A stretch of DNA of 64,000 nt, from positions 1 through 64,000 of the forward strand of contig NZ_FOKF01000008.1 in the NCBI RefSeq assembly GCF_900111995.1. The letters are read 5' to 3'. Shown in pieces: positions 33,204 through 40,983 of this stretch. The DNA is from Collimonas sp. OK607. Lineage in GTDB: Bacteria > Pseudomonadota > Gammaproteobacteria > Burkholderiales > Burkholderiaceae_D. The position numbers and the translations under genes were made by a program. Below the pieces are notes generated by a model, which did not search any database, was not told the DNA's origin, and saw only the letters and a list, made by a program, of their open reading frames with translations. Each line of letters starts with the position of its first letter. Positions within the stretch are counted from its first letter, which is position 1.

Positions 33204-34013
33204 ATGTATACTCCTGCCGCCCTCATCGATTGGTCTCAACCCTGGCTCAAACCGTTTCGCGTTCTTGGCCAGCGCTTGAGCGTAGCCGATGATTGGCGGC
33301 TGGCCTTGAATACGGCGGCCCAAGAGCGTGGCATCCGCAATTATCAGGGTTTGCCGATCAGCTTTGTCGCGCAAGCCGAACTGCCGGCAGCGACTGCTTA
33401 CGAAGCATTTATCGGCAACAGCGGCAAAGTGCCCACGCGTGACAATCTCCACGATTTCCTGAACGCGCTGATCTGGTTGTCATTCCCGGCGATCAAGGCG
33501 CGCCTGAACGCGCTGCAATCGGCCGAACTTGCCAAAGCCGGGACGCTCTCCGGCAGCAGCAAGCCACGCGGCGCGGCGCGCGATGCCGCCACCATTTTTG
33601 ATGAAAATGCCGCCTTGTTGCTGGTGCCGGACAATGTAGCGGGGCAAGCGCTGATTGCCGCTCTGCGCCAACATCAGTGGCAGCAAGTGTTTGTCGAACG
33701 GGGCCACATGTTTGCCGGGGAGGTCGAGGTCTGGCTGTTTGGCCACGCCTTGCTGGAAAAGCTGGTGCAGCCCTACAAGGCGATTACCGCCCATACTTTG
33801 GTGCTAAGCGTGCCCGAATCTTATTTTGCACTGGCCGATGACGCCAAGCGTGACTGGATCGATCAAAGTATCGCCACCGATCTGGCGCAACAAGATGCCC
33901 TGATCGGCCGTTTGACGCCGTTGCCGGTGCTGGGCGTGCCGGGCTGGAGCGGTGGTCAGGACCAGGCTTTTTATGCGGATACCGCTGTATTCCGGCCAAA
34001 GCGCAACAAATGA
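33204..34013 (+). CDS. DUF3025 family protein
   Basis: A 269-residue protein of the DUF3025 family, recognised by TAYEAFIGNSGKVPTRDNLHDFLNALIWLSFPAIKARLN and FDENAALLLVPD. It has no signal peptide or membrane segment, so it is probably cytoplasmic. I know of no established function. It sits 30 bases after the SUMT gene and just ahead of coq7 on the same strand. The first ATG was taken. Confidence 0.8.
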   Translation: MYTPAALIDWSQPWLKPFRVLGQRLSVADDWRLALNTAAQERGIRNYQGLPISFVAQAELPAATAYEAFIGNSGKVPTRDNLHDFLNALIWLSFPAIKARLNALQSAELAKAGTLSGSSKPRGAARDAATIFDENAALLLVPDNVAGQALIAALRQHQWQQVFVERGHMFAGEVEVWLFGHALLEKLVQPYKAITAHTLVLSVPESYFALADDAKRDWIDQSIATDLAQQDALIGRLTPLPVLGVPGWSGGQDQAFYADTAVFRPKRNK

Positions 34014-34061
34014 TGCTGGCCTGATAAAATTCAGCCACTTAATTTGATAAACGATCCCAGC

Positions 34062-34688
34062 ATGCCATTCATAGACAGAGCCATCGCCGATTTCGACAAC
34101 GCCTTGCGCGTGATTACCGGGCAAGCTTCGGCTTCGCGGCCGAATCCGGCCTTGCAGGCGCCTGACGGTGTGCTGGACGCCGACGAGCAGCGCCACAGCG
34201 CCGGTCTGATGCGCATCAATCATGTCGGTGAAGTCTGCGCCCAGGCACTGTATGACGCCCAGGGACGTTTTGCTCACGGCGAGCCGATCAAGCAACAGTT
34301 TGCCGAAGCGGGCAGGGAAGAGGAAGACCATCTGGCCTGGACTGCAGAACGACTGCGCGAGCTGGGCTCACATGTCAGCTTGCTGAACCCGTTGTGGTAC
34401 GCAGGTTCCTACGCGCTGGGAACGCTGGCGGCGCGGCTGGGTGATGTACGCAGTCTGAGCTTTGTGTCGGAAACCGAGCGCCAGGTGGAAAAACATCTGA
34501 GCAGCCATCTGGAAAAACTGCCCTTGCAAGACGCCAAGTCGCGCGCCATCGTCGAGCAGATGCGCGACGATGAAATCGCCCATGGCGAAGCGGCGCGCAC
34601 ATTAGGAGCGGCCGATATGCCGCTGCCGGCGCAAAAGGTCATGCAGGCGATGTCCAAGGTGATGACGACCGTCGCCTACTACATCTGA
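34062..34688 (+). CDS. coq7: 2-polyprenyl-3-methyl-6-methoxy-1,4-benzoquinone hydroxylase (Coq7)
   Basis: A 208-residue di-iron monooxygenase that hydroxylates demethoxyubiquinone in ubiquinone synthesis, associated with the inner membrane. The ligand motifs are complete: [15 protein letters not shown] (Glu), EEEDHLAW (ExxH), [11 protein letters not shown] (Glu) and [12 protein letters not shown] (ExxH). The start is [12 protein letters not shown]; the frame upstream opens only at a TTG. A short REPIN-like copy follows its stop. Confidence 0.93.
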   Translation: MPFIDRAIADFDNALRVITGQASASRPNPALQAPDGVLDADEQRHSAGLMRINHVGEVCAQALYDAQGRFAHGEPIKQQFAEAGREEEDHLAWTAERLRELGSHVSLLNPLWYAGSYALGTLAARLGDVRSLSFVSETERQVEKHLSSHLEKLPLQDAKSRAIVEQMRDDEIAHGEAARTLGAADMPLPAQKVMQAMSKVMTTVAYYI

Positions 34689-34692
34689 TTTT

Positions 34693-34762
34693 GTAGGGTG
34701 GGCACGAGTGCCCACGCGGATGGTTGCGTCTCAGCGTGGGCAGAAAACCCTGCCCACCCTAC
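34693..34762. repeat. REPIN-like palindromic repeat, copy 4 (short linker)
   Basis: GTAGGGTGGGCACGAGTGCCCACGCG and the mirror-image right arm GCGTGGGCAGAAAACCCTGCCCACCCTAC (given in parts) are separated by only about 15 bases, making a 70-bp unit. The other copies are 121-129 bp. It lies between the convergent coq7 and osmC-family genes. Confidence 0.88.
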
Positions 34763-34768
34763 CCAACG

Positions 34769-35215
34769 TCATGCGCTGGCTGTCGGCTCCGCCAGGTCGT
34801 CGACGATTTCAAACGAATGGGTGATCTCGGCGGTCTTTTCCAGCATGATCGAAGCCGAACAGTATTTCTCATGCGACAGTTTGATCGCACGTTCTACCAG
34901 GTTAGGTTTCAGATTGCGGCCGCGCACCGTGAAGTGGAAATGAATCTTGGTAAATACCTTGGGCTCTTTCTCGGCCCGCTCCGATTTCAGCGTAACGTCG
35001 CAGCCACGGATGTCCTGGTGGCTTTTGCGCAAGATAAGCACCACGTCATAAGCGGTGCAGCCGCCGGTGCCGGCCAGCACCACTTCCATCGGCCGCGGGG
35101 CCAGGTCACGGCCGCCGCCGTCCGGCGCTCCATCCATCGTTAATATATGGCCGGAGCCGGTTTCGGCTAAAAACGTCATGCCGGACAAGCCGGTCCAGCG
35201 AACTGTGCATTCCAT
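34769..35215 (-). CDS. OsmC family protein (YhfA-type)
   Basis: A 148-residue OsmC/Ohr-fold protein. TGGCTAYDVVLILRK carries the N-terminal reactive Cys, and SHEKYCSASIML carries the second Cys, so the redox pair of the family is present. The pattern MECTVRWTGLSGMTFLAETG and GGGRDLAPRPMEVVLAGTGGC (in parts) is closer to the YhfA subgroup than to Ohr. It probably has a peroxidase-type or thiol-reactive role in the cytoplasm. The start MECTVRW is used; the frame upstream adds ten residues without support. Confidence 0.85.
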   Translation of the reverse strand: MECTVRWTGLSGMTFLAETGSGHILTMDGAPDGGGRDLAPRPMEVVLAGTGGCTAYDVVLILRKSHQDIRGCDVTLKSERAEKEPKVFTKIHFHFTVRGRNLKPNLVERAIKLSHEKYCSASIMLEKTAEITHSFEIVDDLAEPTASA

Positions 35216-35341
35216 AGGATCTCGTGAGAAGTGATTGTGTCGCAATATTCTAACTGCTCTTGGCGGCTGTGGTTTCGCTTGGTTTCCTTGGCAAAAAGAA
35301 AACCTGGCTCACATTTTTGGTAAATACCCCGGGTTTTCACC

Positions 35342-35370
35342 TTGCGACGCACAATTCCGTTTGCTAAGAT
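35342..35370 (+). promoter_or_regulatory. Sigma-70 promoter of candidate sRNA
   Basis: TTGCGA (35342-35347) and TAAGAT (35365-35370) are separated by exactly 17 bases in a gene-free region. Transcription would start near 35377 and run to the terminator at 35448-35482. Confidence 0.6.
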
Positions 35371-35376
35371 CAATCT

Positions 35377-35482
35377 AACGACTACGGGCTTGTTGATTCC
35401 CGGCAACCGATGCAGTGTCTCCTCCACCCCTCCACTGGAGTGGATTTAAACCCGATGCCAAGCGCAGTTCGGGTTTTCTTTT
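35377..35482 (+). ncRNA. Candidate small RNA, about 105 nt, with C-rich single-stranded region
   Basis: There is no ORF here, but a good promoter and a terminator bracket about 105 bases. Three stems are visible: CGGG/CCCG (about 35386-35402), TCCAC-TGGA-GTGGA, and the terminator stem AAACCCGA/TCGGGTTT with an inner TGC/GCA helix. Between the first two stems lies CTCCTCCACCCCTCC, with three CCTCC/CTCC anti-Shine-Dalgarno-like blocks, a common targeting feature of regulatory RNAs. Identity with a named RNA family is not claimed. Confidence 0.6.
35448..35482 (+). terminator. Terminator of candidate sRNA
   Basis: AAACCCGA pairs with TCGGGTTT, with an inner TGC/GCA helix, and TTTCTTTT follows. 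No protein gene on the plus strand ends nearby, so the terminator belongs to a non-coding transcript. Confidence 0.75.
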
Positions 35483-35576
35483 ATCCGCAGCTACGGTAGC
35501 CGGGCGGATTTGCCGTCGCATTTACAGCCGCATTTACAACAATTTCTAGCGTAAATGGCTATTTTATTCAATCGGT

Positions 35577-35606
35577 TTGACGCCAAGTCCTTGAAAAGGC
35601 TATAAT
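35577..35606 (+). promoter_or_regulatory. Promoter of rplM-rpsI operon
   Basis: TTGACG (35577-35582) and TATAAT (35601-35606) are separated by 18 bases. The expected start near 35613 leaves an untranslated leader of about 130 bases before rplM, long enough for the autoregulation known for L13 operons in other bacteria. Confidence 0.8.
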
Positions 35607-35746
35607 TTACGGCTTTTCCGTTTGCTCAGGAAAAGATAACAAGGCAGAGTCTGTCGCTAATGCAAGACAAAGATCTGGTTTTAAAGCCGGTTTTCGATAG
35701 CGATGGAACCACCATTTGAGCGAATTAAACTAGTTAGGAAGTCAAC

Positions 35747-36175
35747 ATGAAAACTTTTTCCGCTAAGGGCCATGAAGTCCAGCGTGATTGGTTCGTGATT
35801 GACGCGACGGACAAAGTCCTCGGACGTGTTGCCAGCGAAGTGGCACTCCGACTGCGCGGCAAACACAAACCCGAATTTACTCCTCACGTTGATACCGGCG
35901 ATTTCATCGTCGTCATCAACGCAGGTAAACTGCGCGTCACTGGCGCCAAGGCAACCGACAAGACGTATTTCCGTCACTCCGGTTACCCAGGCGGCATCTA
36001 CGAAACAAATTTCCAGAAAATGCAACAGCGTTTTCCAGGTCGTGCGCTGGAAAAAGCGGTCAAGGGCATGCTGCCTAAGGGTCCGCTTGGCTACGCCATG
36101 ATCAAGAAGCTCAAAGTGTACGCAGATGGCACCCATCCGCACACTGCGCAGCAACCTAAAGCACTCGAACTCTAA
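35747..36175 (+). CDS. rplM: 50S ribosomal protein L13
   Basis: A 142-residue ribosomal protein and early assembly protein of the large subunit. [50 protein letters not shown] and [13 protein letters not shown]-like text ([17 protein letters not shown]) are the family blocks. The length equals E. coli L13. AGGAAG lies about 6 bases ahead of the ATG. It is followed by rpsI after 9 bases. Confidence 0.97.
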   Translation: MKTFSAKGHEVQRDWFVIDATDKVLGRVASEVALRLRGKHKPEFTPHVDTGDFIVVINAGKLRVTGAKATDKTYFRHSGYPGGIYETNFQKMQQRFPGRALEKAVKGMLPKGPLGYAMIKKLKVYADGTHPHTAQQPKALEL

Positions 36176-36184
36176 GGAATAGAC

Positions 36185-36577
36185 ATGATCGGTAACTACA
36201 ATTACGGAACCGGCCGTCGCAAGAGTGCAGTGGCTCGCGTCTTCATCAAGTCCGGCTCCGGCCAGATCATCGTCAACGGCAAGCCAGCGAATGAATATTT
36301 TTCGCGCGAAACCGGTTTGATGGTGATTCGTCAACCACTGGAACTGACTAACCATGTCGAAACTTTCGACATCAAAGTCAATGTCAGCGGCGGCGGCGAG
36401 TCCGGCCAGGCTGGCGCAGTTCGCCACGGTATCACTCGTGCTCTGATCGACTACGATGCAACGTTGAAATCGGAACTGTCGAAAGCCGGCTTCGTTACAC
36501 GTGATGCACGTGAAGTTGAGCGTAAGAAGGTCGGTTTGCGCAAAGCACGTCGCGCAAAACAATTCTCCAAGCGCTAA
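36185..36577 (+). CDS. rpsI: 30S ribosomal protein S9
   Basis: A 130-residue ribosomal protein whose C-terminal tail reaches the P site. [37 protein letters not shown] and the C-terminal [17 protein letters not shown] are conserved, and the last residues KR are the tRNA-contacting end. It forms the standard operon with rplM and ends at the terminator at 36598. Confidence 0.97.
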   Translation: MIGNYNYGTGRRKSAVARVFIKSGSGQIIVNGKPANEYFSRETGLMVIRQPLELTNHVETFDIKVNVSGGGESGQAGAVRHGITRALIDYDATLKSELSKAGFVTRDAREVERKKVGLRKARRAKQFSKR

Positions 36578-36597
36578 TCTACGCTTTCAGAATATCG

Positions 36598-36632
36598 AAA
36601 AGCCGCCAGGTTCGCGCCTGGCGGCTTTTTGT
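36598..36632 (+). terminator. Terminator of rplM-rpsI operon
   Basis: AAAAGCCGCCAGG pairs perfectly with CCTGGCGGCTTTT around a TTCGCG loop, with T following. It lies about 20 bases past the rpsI stop. Confidence 0.93.
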
Positions 36633-36673
36633 CATTTGTTCGCTCCCTTTGTGGCATCTCTTTGCGAAAGATC

Positions 36674-36731
36674 AACATTCGGAAAAGTGCTGCGGAGCCT
36701 GCAATTGCAAGGGTTTTCCGATTTGAATGTT
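36674..36731. other. Imperfect long inverted repeat between rpsI and argC
   Basis: AACATTCGGAAAA (36674-36686) pairs with TTTTCC-GATTT-GAATGTT (36714-36731) apart from a five-base bulge. A palindrome TGCAATTGCA lies inside. The rest of the 270-base gap (36633-36902) shows nothing clear other than GAGG ahead of argC. Function unknown. Confidence 0.4.
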
Positions 36732-36902
36732 AAGCAGCCCTAAGCAATTCATAGGCTGATAAAATAGCCAGCTCTTGGCGGCAATTTACCCAAAACACCG
36801 GGTCCAACATCGTATAAATTTCATATCGGATTTGGCAAGCCGGGTCGAAAATCCTGCTTGAAAATCGGGTTAAAAAAATACAGCTCCATGCGAGGAAATA
36901 AG

Positions 36903-37940
36903 ATGATCAAAGTCGGGATTGTGGGTGGTACGGGTTATACCGGGGTCGAGTTGCTGCGTTTGCTGGCAACCCATCCGCATGCACAGTTGCAGGCGGTGAC
37001 TTCGCGCAAAGAAGACGGCATGCCGATTGCCGACATGTATCCGTCATTGCGGGGCCGCGTTGCGCTGGCATTTTCGGCGCCTGAGAAAGCGCGCCTGACC
37101 GAGTGCGACGTGGTGTTCTTCGCCACCCCGCATGGCGTCGCCATGGCGCAAGCGCCAGAGCTGCTGGAAGCCGGCGTCAAGCTGATCGATCTTGCCGCCG
37201 ATTTTCGCCTGCAAGATACCGCCGTGTTCGAGAAGTGGTACAAGCTGCAGCACAGCTGCCCGGAACTGCTGAAGGAAGCCGTATATGGCTTGCCGGAGCT
37301 GAACCGCGCCGCGATCAAGAACGCGCGCATCATCGGCAATCCAGGTTGTTATCCAACTACCATGCAACTCGGCCTGGCGCCGTTGCTGAAGGCCGATGTG
37401 GTTGATGCCTCGCACCTGATCGCCGATTGCAAATCGGGCGTATCCGGTGGTGGCCGCAAGACGGAAATCGGCATGTTGTACTCGGAAGCCAGCGACAATT
37501 TCAAGGCTTACGGCGTATCCGGCCATCGCCATTCGCCGGAAACAGTCGAGCAACTCGGCAAGCTGACCGACAAAAAAATCGGCCTGTTGTTTACGCCGCA
37601 TCTGGTGCCGATGATTCGCGGCATGCATTCGACAATGTACGCGCGCCTGACCAGGGATATCGACAATGCAGCGCTGCAGGCGCTGTTTGAAGATGCCTAC
37701 AAGGATGAGCCGTTTGTCGATGTGATGCCGTTCGGCTCACATCCGGAAACCCGTTCCACCCGTGGTTCGAACATGTTGCGGATCGCCTTGCACCGTCCTG
37801 ACAACGGCGACACCCTGGTGGTGCTGGTGGTTCAGGACAATCTGGTCAAAGGATCGGCTGGCCAGGCGGTGCAATGCATGAACCTGATGTTCGGCCTGGA
37901 AGAGACTACCGGTTTGCTGCACGTGCCAGTAATGCCATGA
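36903..37940 (+). CDS. argC: N-acetyl-gamma-glutamyl-phosphate reductase
   Basis: A 345-residue NADPH-dependent reductase of arginine biosynthesis, converting N-acetylglutamyl phosphate to the semialdehyde. [20 protein letters not shown] is the nucleotide-binding start, [18 protein letters not shown] carries the catalytic Cys, and GHRHSPE and [17 protein letters not shown] (catalytic His region) follow. The start at MIKVGIV has GAGG 9 bases ahead; an upstream in-frame start lacks a site. The neighbouring genes are not arginine-related. Confidence 0.95.
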   Translation: MIKVGIVGGTGYTGVELLRLLATHPHAQLQAVTSRKEDGMPIADMYPSLRGRVALAFSAPEKARLTECDVVFFATPHGVAMAQAPELLEAGVKLIDLAADFRLQDTAVFEKWYKLQHSCPELLKEAVYGLPELNRAAIKNARIIGNPGCYPTTMQLGLAPLLKADVVDASHLIADCKSGVSGGGRKTEIGMLYSEASDNFKAYGVSGHRHSPETVEQLGKLTDKKIGLLFTPHLVPMIRGMHSTMYARLTRDIDNAALQALFEDAYKDEPFVDVMPFGSHPETRSTRGSNMLRIALHRPDNGDTLVVLVVQDNLVKGSAGQAVQCMNLMFGLEETTGLLHVPVMP

Positions 37941-37995
37941 TGTGGTCCGCCGTAGTGTCCCCGGCATCTGTCCTCGAACGACGGAGCCGGTCGCG

Positions 37996-38739
37996 ATGAA
38001 GTATAAGTTGTGGGTCCGGCGCATGTCGATTTCGGCGCCGAAAATGACGGTTAAAAGCCATTACCCATGGCCATTGAAAGCGCTTTTCCTGGTCTTGGTT
38101 TTGGGATTTGGCGGCGCCGTCGCGATGTGGATCTACGACCTGGGGCGTGATTTCACTGGCCACAGCCCGGCGGCCAGTAAACAGCAACAGCAGCAGCTGG
38201 CAGATCTGAACGAAAAAGTAGGGGCCTTGACGGCTGAAAGGGATCGTTTCTCAAGCACCGTCAATGCCGCCGAAAGCCGGCTCAATATCGAGAAGGCGGC
38301 GCAAGAACAGCTGGGCCAGCAGATCAAGGTGCTGGAAACCGAAAATGCCAAGCTGAAAGAGGATCTGGCGTTTTTCGAAGGCCTGTTGCCAAACGCGACA
38401 GGCAAGCAAGGCATCACCATTCAGCGCCTGACCGCCGAATTATTGACGCCGACGCAATTGCGTTATCGGATGCTGATCATGCAAGGCGGTAAGGGCCCCA
38501 ATTTTGTTGGGAATGTGCAACTATTAGTCACTGCCACGGTGGCTGGCAAAAGCACAGTGCTGATTTTTCCCGGCGCCAACGCCACCGCTACGGAAAAAGC
38601 GGCCTCCCAGTTGGATTTCAAGTATTACCAGCGCGTCGAGGCTGAACTGACTTTACCGGAAGGCGCCGTGGTCAAGGCGATTCAAGCCAAGGTGATGGAA
38701 AAAGGCCAGATGCGTGCGCAGCAAACCTCTAATTTGTAA
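37996..38739 (+). CDS. Single-pass membrane protein with coiled coil (DUF6776-like)
   Basis: A 247-residue protein. A short basic N terminus is followed by one membrane helix (PLKALFLVLVLGFGGAVAMW, about residues 28-47). A periplasmic coiled coil comes next (about 65-125, with QQQQQLADLNEKVGALTAER and KVLETENAKLKEDLAFFEGL), then a compact C-terminal domain (about 130-240). The arrangement matches the DUF6776 family; no function is established. It lies directly upstream of a bactofilin gene with 12 bases between, which suggests a shared role in envelope or cell shape. The start MKYKLWV with GGAG ahead is preferred over a GTG 54 bases upstream. Confidence 0.75.
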   Translation: MKYKLWVRRMSISAPKMTVKSHYPWPLKALFLVLVLGFGGAVAMWIYDLGRDFTGHSPAASKQQQQQLADLNEKVGALTAERDRFSSTVNAAESRLNIEKAAQEQLGQQIKVLETENAKLKEDLAFFEGLLPNATGKQGITIQRLTAELLTPTQLRYRMLIMQGGKGPNFVGNVQLLVTATVAGKSTVLIFPGANATATEKAASQLDFKYYQRVEAELTLPEGAVVKAIQAKVMEKGQMRAQQTSNL

Positions 38740-38751
38740 AAAGGAAACATC

Positions 38752-39147
38752 ATGTTCAACCGCAAAGCAAAGAGCACTATCGATAGCCTGATTGGTTCGT
38801 CCACCAGCATCGAAGGCGATGTTCACTTCAAGGGCGGCCTGCGCATTGACGGCCATGTAAAAGGCAATGTGGTGGCCGAAGCGGGTGCAACCAGCGTCCT
38901 GGTGATTTCCGAGAGCGCCAAGGTAGAGGGCGACGTGCGGGTCGCGCATCTGGTAGTCAACGGCGAGATCAGCGGCAATGTTTATTCTGCCGAACTGCTT
39001 GAATTGCAGCCGAAAGCCCGCATAACCGGTGATGTCAATTACAAAGCGCTGGAAATGCATAGTGGTGCTTTGGTAAGCGGCAAACTGACCCATGAACAGA
39101 ATGTAGCTGAGCCGGTGCTGAAGCTTGCCATGTCGCAATCTGCCTGA
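38752..39147 (+). CDS. Bactofilin (polymer-forming cytoskeletal protein)
   Basis: A 131-residue bactofilin. The central beta-helix repeats (SLIGSSTSIEGDVHFKGGL, IDGHVKGNVVAEAGATSVLV, SESAKVEGDVRVAHLVVNGE, ISGNVYSAELLELQPKARIT) are spaced as in BacA-type proteins, with short unstructured ends. Bactofilins polymerise at the membrane without nucleotide and recruit cell-wall enzymes. AAGGAAA lies about 7 bases ahead of the ATG. The gene follows the coiled-coil membrane protein gene in a likely operon. Confidence 0.9.
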   Translation: MFNRKAKSTIDSLIGSSTSIEGDVHFKGGLRIDGHVKGNVVAEAGATSVLVISESAKVEGDVRVAHLVVNGEISGNVYSAELLELQPKARITGDVNYKALEMHSGALVSGKLTHEQNVAEPVLKLAMSQSA

Positions 39148-39203
39148 AACAACACCAACAACAGGATTTGGGGGCTAGTTCTGCATGAATTCGGGCGAGC
39201 GCC

Positions 39204-39209
39204 TATAAT
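39204..39209 (+). promoter_or_regulatory. -10 element of erpA promoter
   Basis: A perfect TATAAT lies 33 bases ahead of the erpA ATG. No good -35 hexamer is visible, so an activator or extended contacts may be needed. Confidence 0.45.
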
Positions 39210-39241
39210 GCAGTATTGTATGTACCCCGCAGGAGCCAAAA

Positions 39242-39604
39242 ATGAATGCTGTCGCTGAAATTCAAGATGTAGTCGCATCCCCGATCGTGTTTACCGACAG
39301 CGCCGCCGCCAAGGTTGCGCAGCTGATCGAAGAAGAAGGTAATCCAGACCTGAAATTGCGCGTTTTCGTGCAGGGTGGCGGTTGCTCCGGTTTCCAGTAC
39401 GGATTCACCTTTGATGAAATCGTCAATGAAGATGACACCACCATGAGCAAAAATGGTGTGCAGTTGTTGATCGATTCGATGAGCTATCAATATCTGGTCG
39501 GTGCTGAAATCGACTACAAGGATGACCTGGAAGGCGCGCAATTCGTGATCAAGAATCCGAATGCGACGACTACCTGCGGCTGCGGTTCTTCGTTCTCGGC
39601 CTGA
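39242..39604 (+). CDS. erpA: Iron-sulfur cluster insertion protein ErpA
   Basis: A 120-residue A-type Fe-S carrier. The three cluster cysteines are in [11 protein letters not shown] and the C-terminal [11 protein letters not shown]. The middle segment [29 protein letters not shown] is typical of ErpA, which passes clusters to IspG/IspH and respiratory enzymes. AGGAG lies 8 bases ahead of the ATG. It is a single gene with the terminator at 39633-39672. Confidence 0.93.
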   Translation: MNAVAEIQDVVASPIVFTDSAAAKVAQLIEEEGNPDLKLRVFVQGGGCSGFQYGFTFDEIVNEDDTTMSKNGVQLLIDSMSYQYLVGAEIDYKDDLEGAQFVIKNPNATTTCGCGSSFSA

Positions 39605-39632
39605 TCAAGCTGAACTGACAAGCGGTTCTTTA

Positions 39633-39672
39633 AAAAAGGACGCCGGGGAGAAATCCTCGGGCGTCCTTTTTT
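39633..39672. terminator. Bidirectional terminator between erpA and anmK
   Basis: AAAAAGGACGCC pairs with GGCGTCCTTTTT, with an inner CGGGGA/TCCTCG helix, and T-rich sequence follows. It lies between convergent genes and can serve both. Confidence 0.9.
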
Positions 39673-39728
39673 TATTGCATGTTTGTATTGTTTGCTGTGA
39701 TGTCGATTCCACTTCCAGCCTGTTTCAG

Positions 39729-40889
39729 TTACGCCGGATAAAGCGCCCCCAGAATCCGTAAATCCCGCGCGCCCGTCACCCGCGGCAAGTTGCCCGGCAA
39801 TCGCTGGTCGAAACGCAGCGCCAGCCAGGCGAAAGCCACCGCCTCAACGTGGTTGGGGGCAATCCCGAGCGCTTCTGTGGATTGCACCGATGCTGTCAGA
39901 TGTCGTTGTTGCAGCGCGTGCGCCAGTTGTTGCATCAGATACGGGTTATAGGCGCCGCCACCGCAGACATACACCGTTTGCGCTGTCGGGGCATGCTGGG
40001 CGATGGCGTCTGCAATGGTAGTGGCGGTCAACTGCGCCAGGGTTGCTTGCACATCGCCAGGAGAAAACTGCTGCGGGAGGCGGCTCAGATGACGTGCCAG
40101 CCAATCGGCGTGAAACAGATCGCGCCCTGTGCTTTTTGGCGGCGCGGCGGCAAAATATTCCTCCTTGCGCATGGCGTCGAGCAGGGATGGCACAGGCTGG
40201 CCGGCGGCCGCCCACATGCCGTTCTCATCGTAATCCTTGCCATGATGGCGCTTGATCCACAAATCCATCAGCACATTGCCCGGTCCGGTATCAAAACCTA
40301 TGACGTCGCGGTTTTGCTCTGGTGTTGCTTGAGCACGCAGCACGCTGATGTTGGCAATACCGCCGATATTCACCGCTACCCGGGTTTGCGCCGGATCGGC
40401 GAATACTGCTTGATGGAACGCAGGCACCAGCGGCGCCCCTTGGCCGCCGGCGGCAATGTCGCGGCTGCGAAAATCGGCGATGACGTCTATCCCGGTCAGC
40501 TCGGCCACGAGTGCCGGGTTATTAGCCTGGCGAGTAAAGCCAAGCTCAGGACGATGCCGGATGGTTTGACCGTGGACGCCTATGGCGCGGATCTGGTCCG
40601 GCCGCAAGCCGGCATCGGCCAGCAAGCGCTCGACGCACGCAGCGTAGTGTGAACTCAGGGTATTGGCAACCAGCGCTTCACGCTCGATCTCATTCTGACC
40701 GGCAGTTTGCAGCGCCATCAGCTCGGCCCGTAGCGAAGCTGAGAATGGCACGTAGGCCGAGGCCAGGGTAGCCACCGGATGTTGCGCCGGACCGCTGGGA
40801 AAAGCTGCTATGACGCCGTCGACGCCGTCCAGGCTGGTGCCGGACATCAAGCCTATGAACAAGCCGCTGTGGGGTGTTTGAGTGGGCAT
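39729..40889 (-). CDS. anmK: Anhydro-N-acetylmuramic acid kinase
   Basis: A 386-residue cytoplasmic ASKHA-fold kinase of peptidoglycan recycling that opens the anhydro ring of anhMurNAc and phosphorylates it. [20 protein letters not shown] is the family phosphate loop. [38 protein letters not shown] and [13 protein letters not shown] are all present. It follows the M23 endopeptidase gene on the same strand by 94 bases, a fitting pairing of wall hydrolysis and recycling. A perfect 9-bp stem sits immediately upstream of its ATG, and no clear Shine-Dalgarno sequence is seen. Confidence 0.93.
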   Translation of the reverse strand: MPTQTPHSGLFIGLMSGTSLDGVDGVIAAFPSGPAQHPVATLASAYVPFSASLRAELMALQTAGQNEIEREALVANTLSSHYAACVERLLADAGLRPDQIRAIGVHGQTIRHRPELGFTRQANNPALVAELTGIDVIADFRSRDIAAGGQGAPLVPAFHQAVFADPAQTRVAVNIGGIANISVLRAQATPEQNRDVIGFDTGPGNVLMDLWIKRHHGKDYDENGMWAAAGQPVPSLLDAMRKEEYFAAAPPKSTGRDLFHADWLARHLSRLPQQFSPGDVQATLAQLTATTIADAIAQHAPTAQTVYVCGGGAYNPYLMQQLAHALQQRHLTASVQSTEALGIAPNHVEAVAFAWLALRFDQRLPGNLPRVTGARDLRILGALYPA

Positions 40890-40894
40890 AATAA

Positions 40895-40940
40895 AACCGT
40901 TGTGAGATCGTCTGATTCTATCAACGACCCGACAACGGTT
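40895..40940 (-). promoter_or_regulatory. Stem-loop covering the anmK translation start region
   Basis: AACCGTTGT (40895-40903) and ACAACGGTT (40932-40940) are perfect complements with an inner TCGT/ACGA pairing. In the minus-strand RNA the 3' arm is followed by TTTATT and then the anmK ATG. It could be a weak terminator for the M23 gene or hide the anmK start region. Confidence 0.5.
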
Positions 40941-40983
40941 CTATATTTATTCCAGTTTCAGCCAAACAAAGATCTGCTGAAAC

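Noticed and set aside
35377-35482. The candidate sRNA as 6S RNA or tmRNA.
   Set aside because: It is too short and lacks the long 6S central bubble, and there is no tRNA-like acceptor end or tag-peptide frame.
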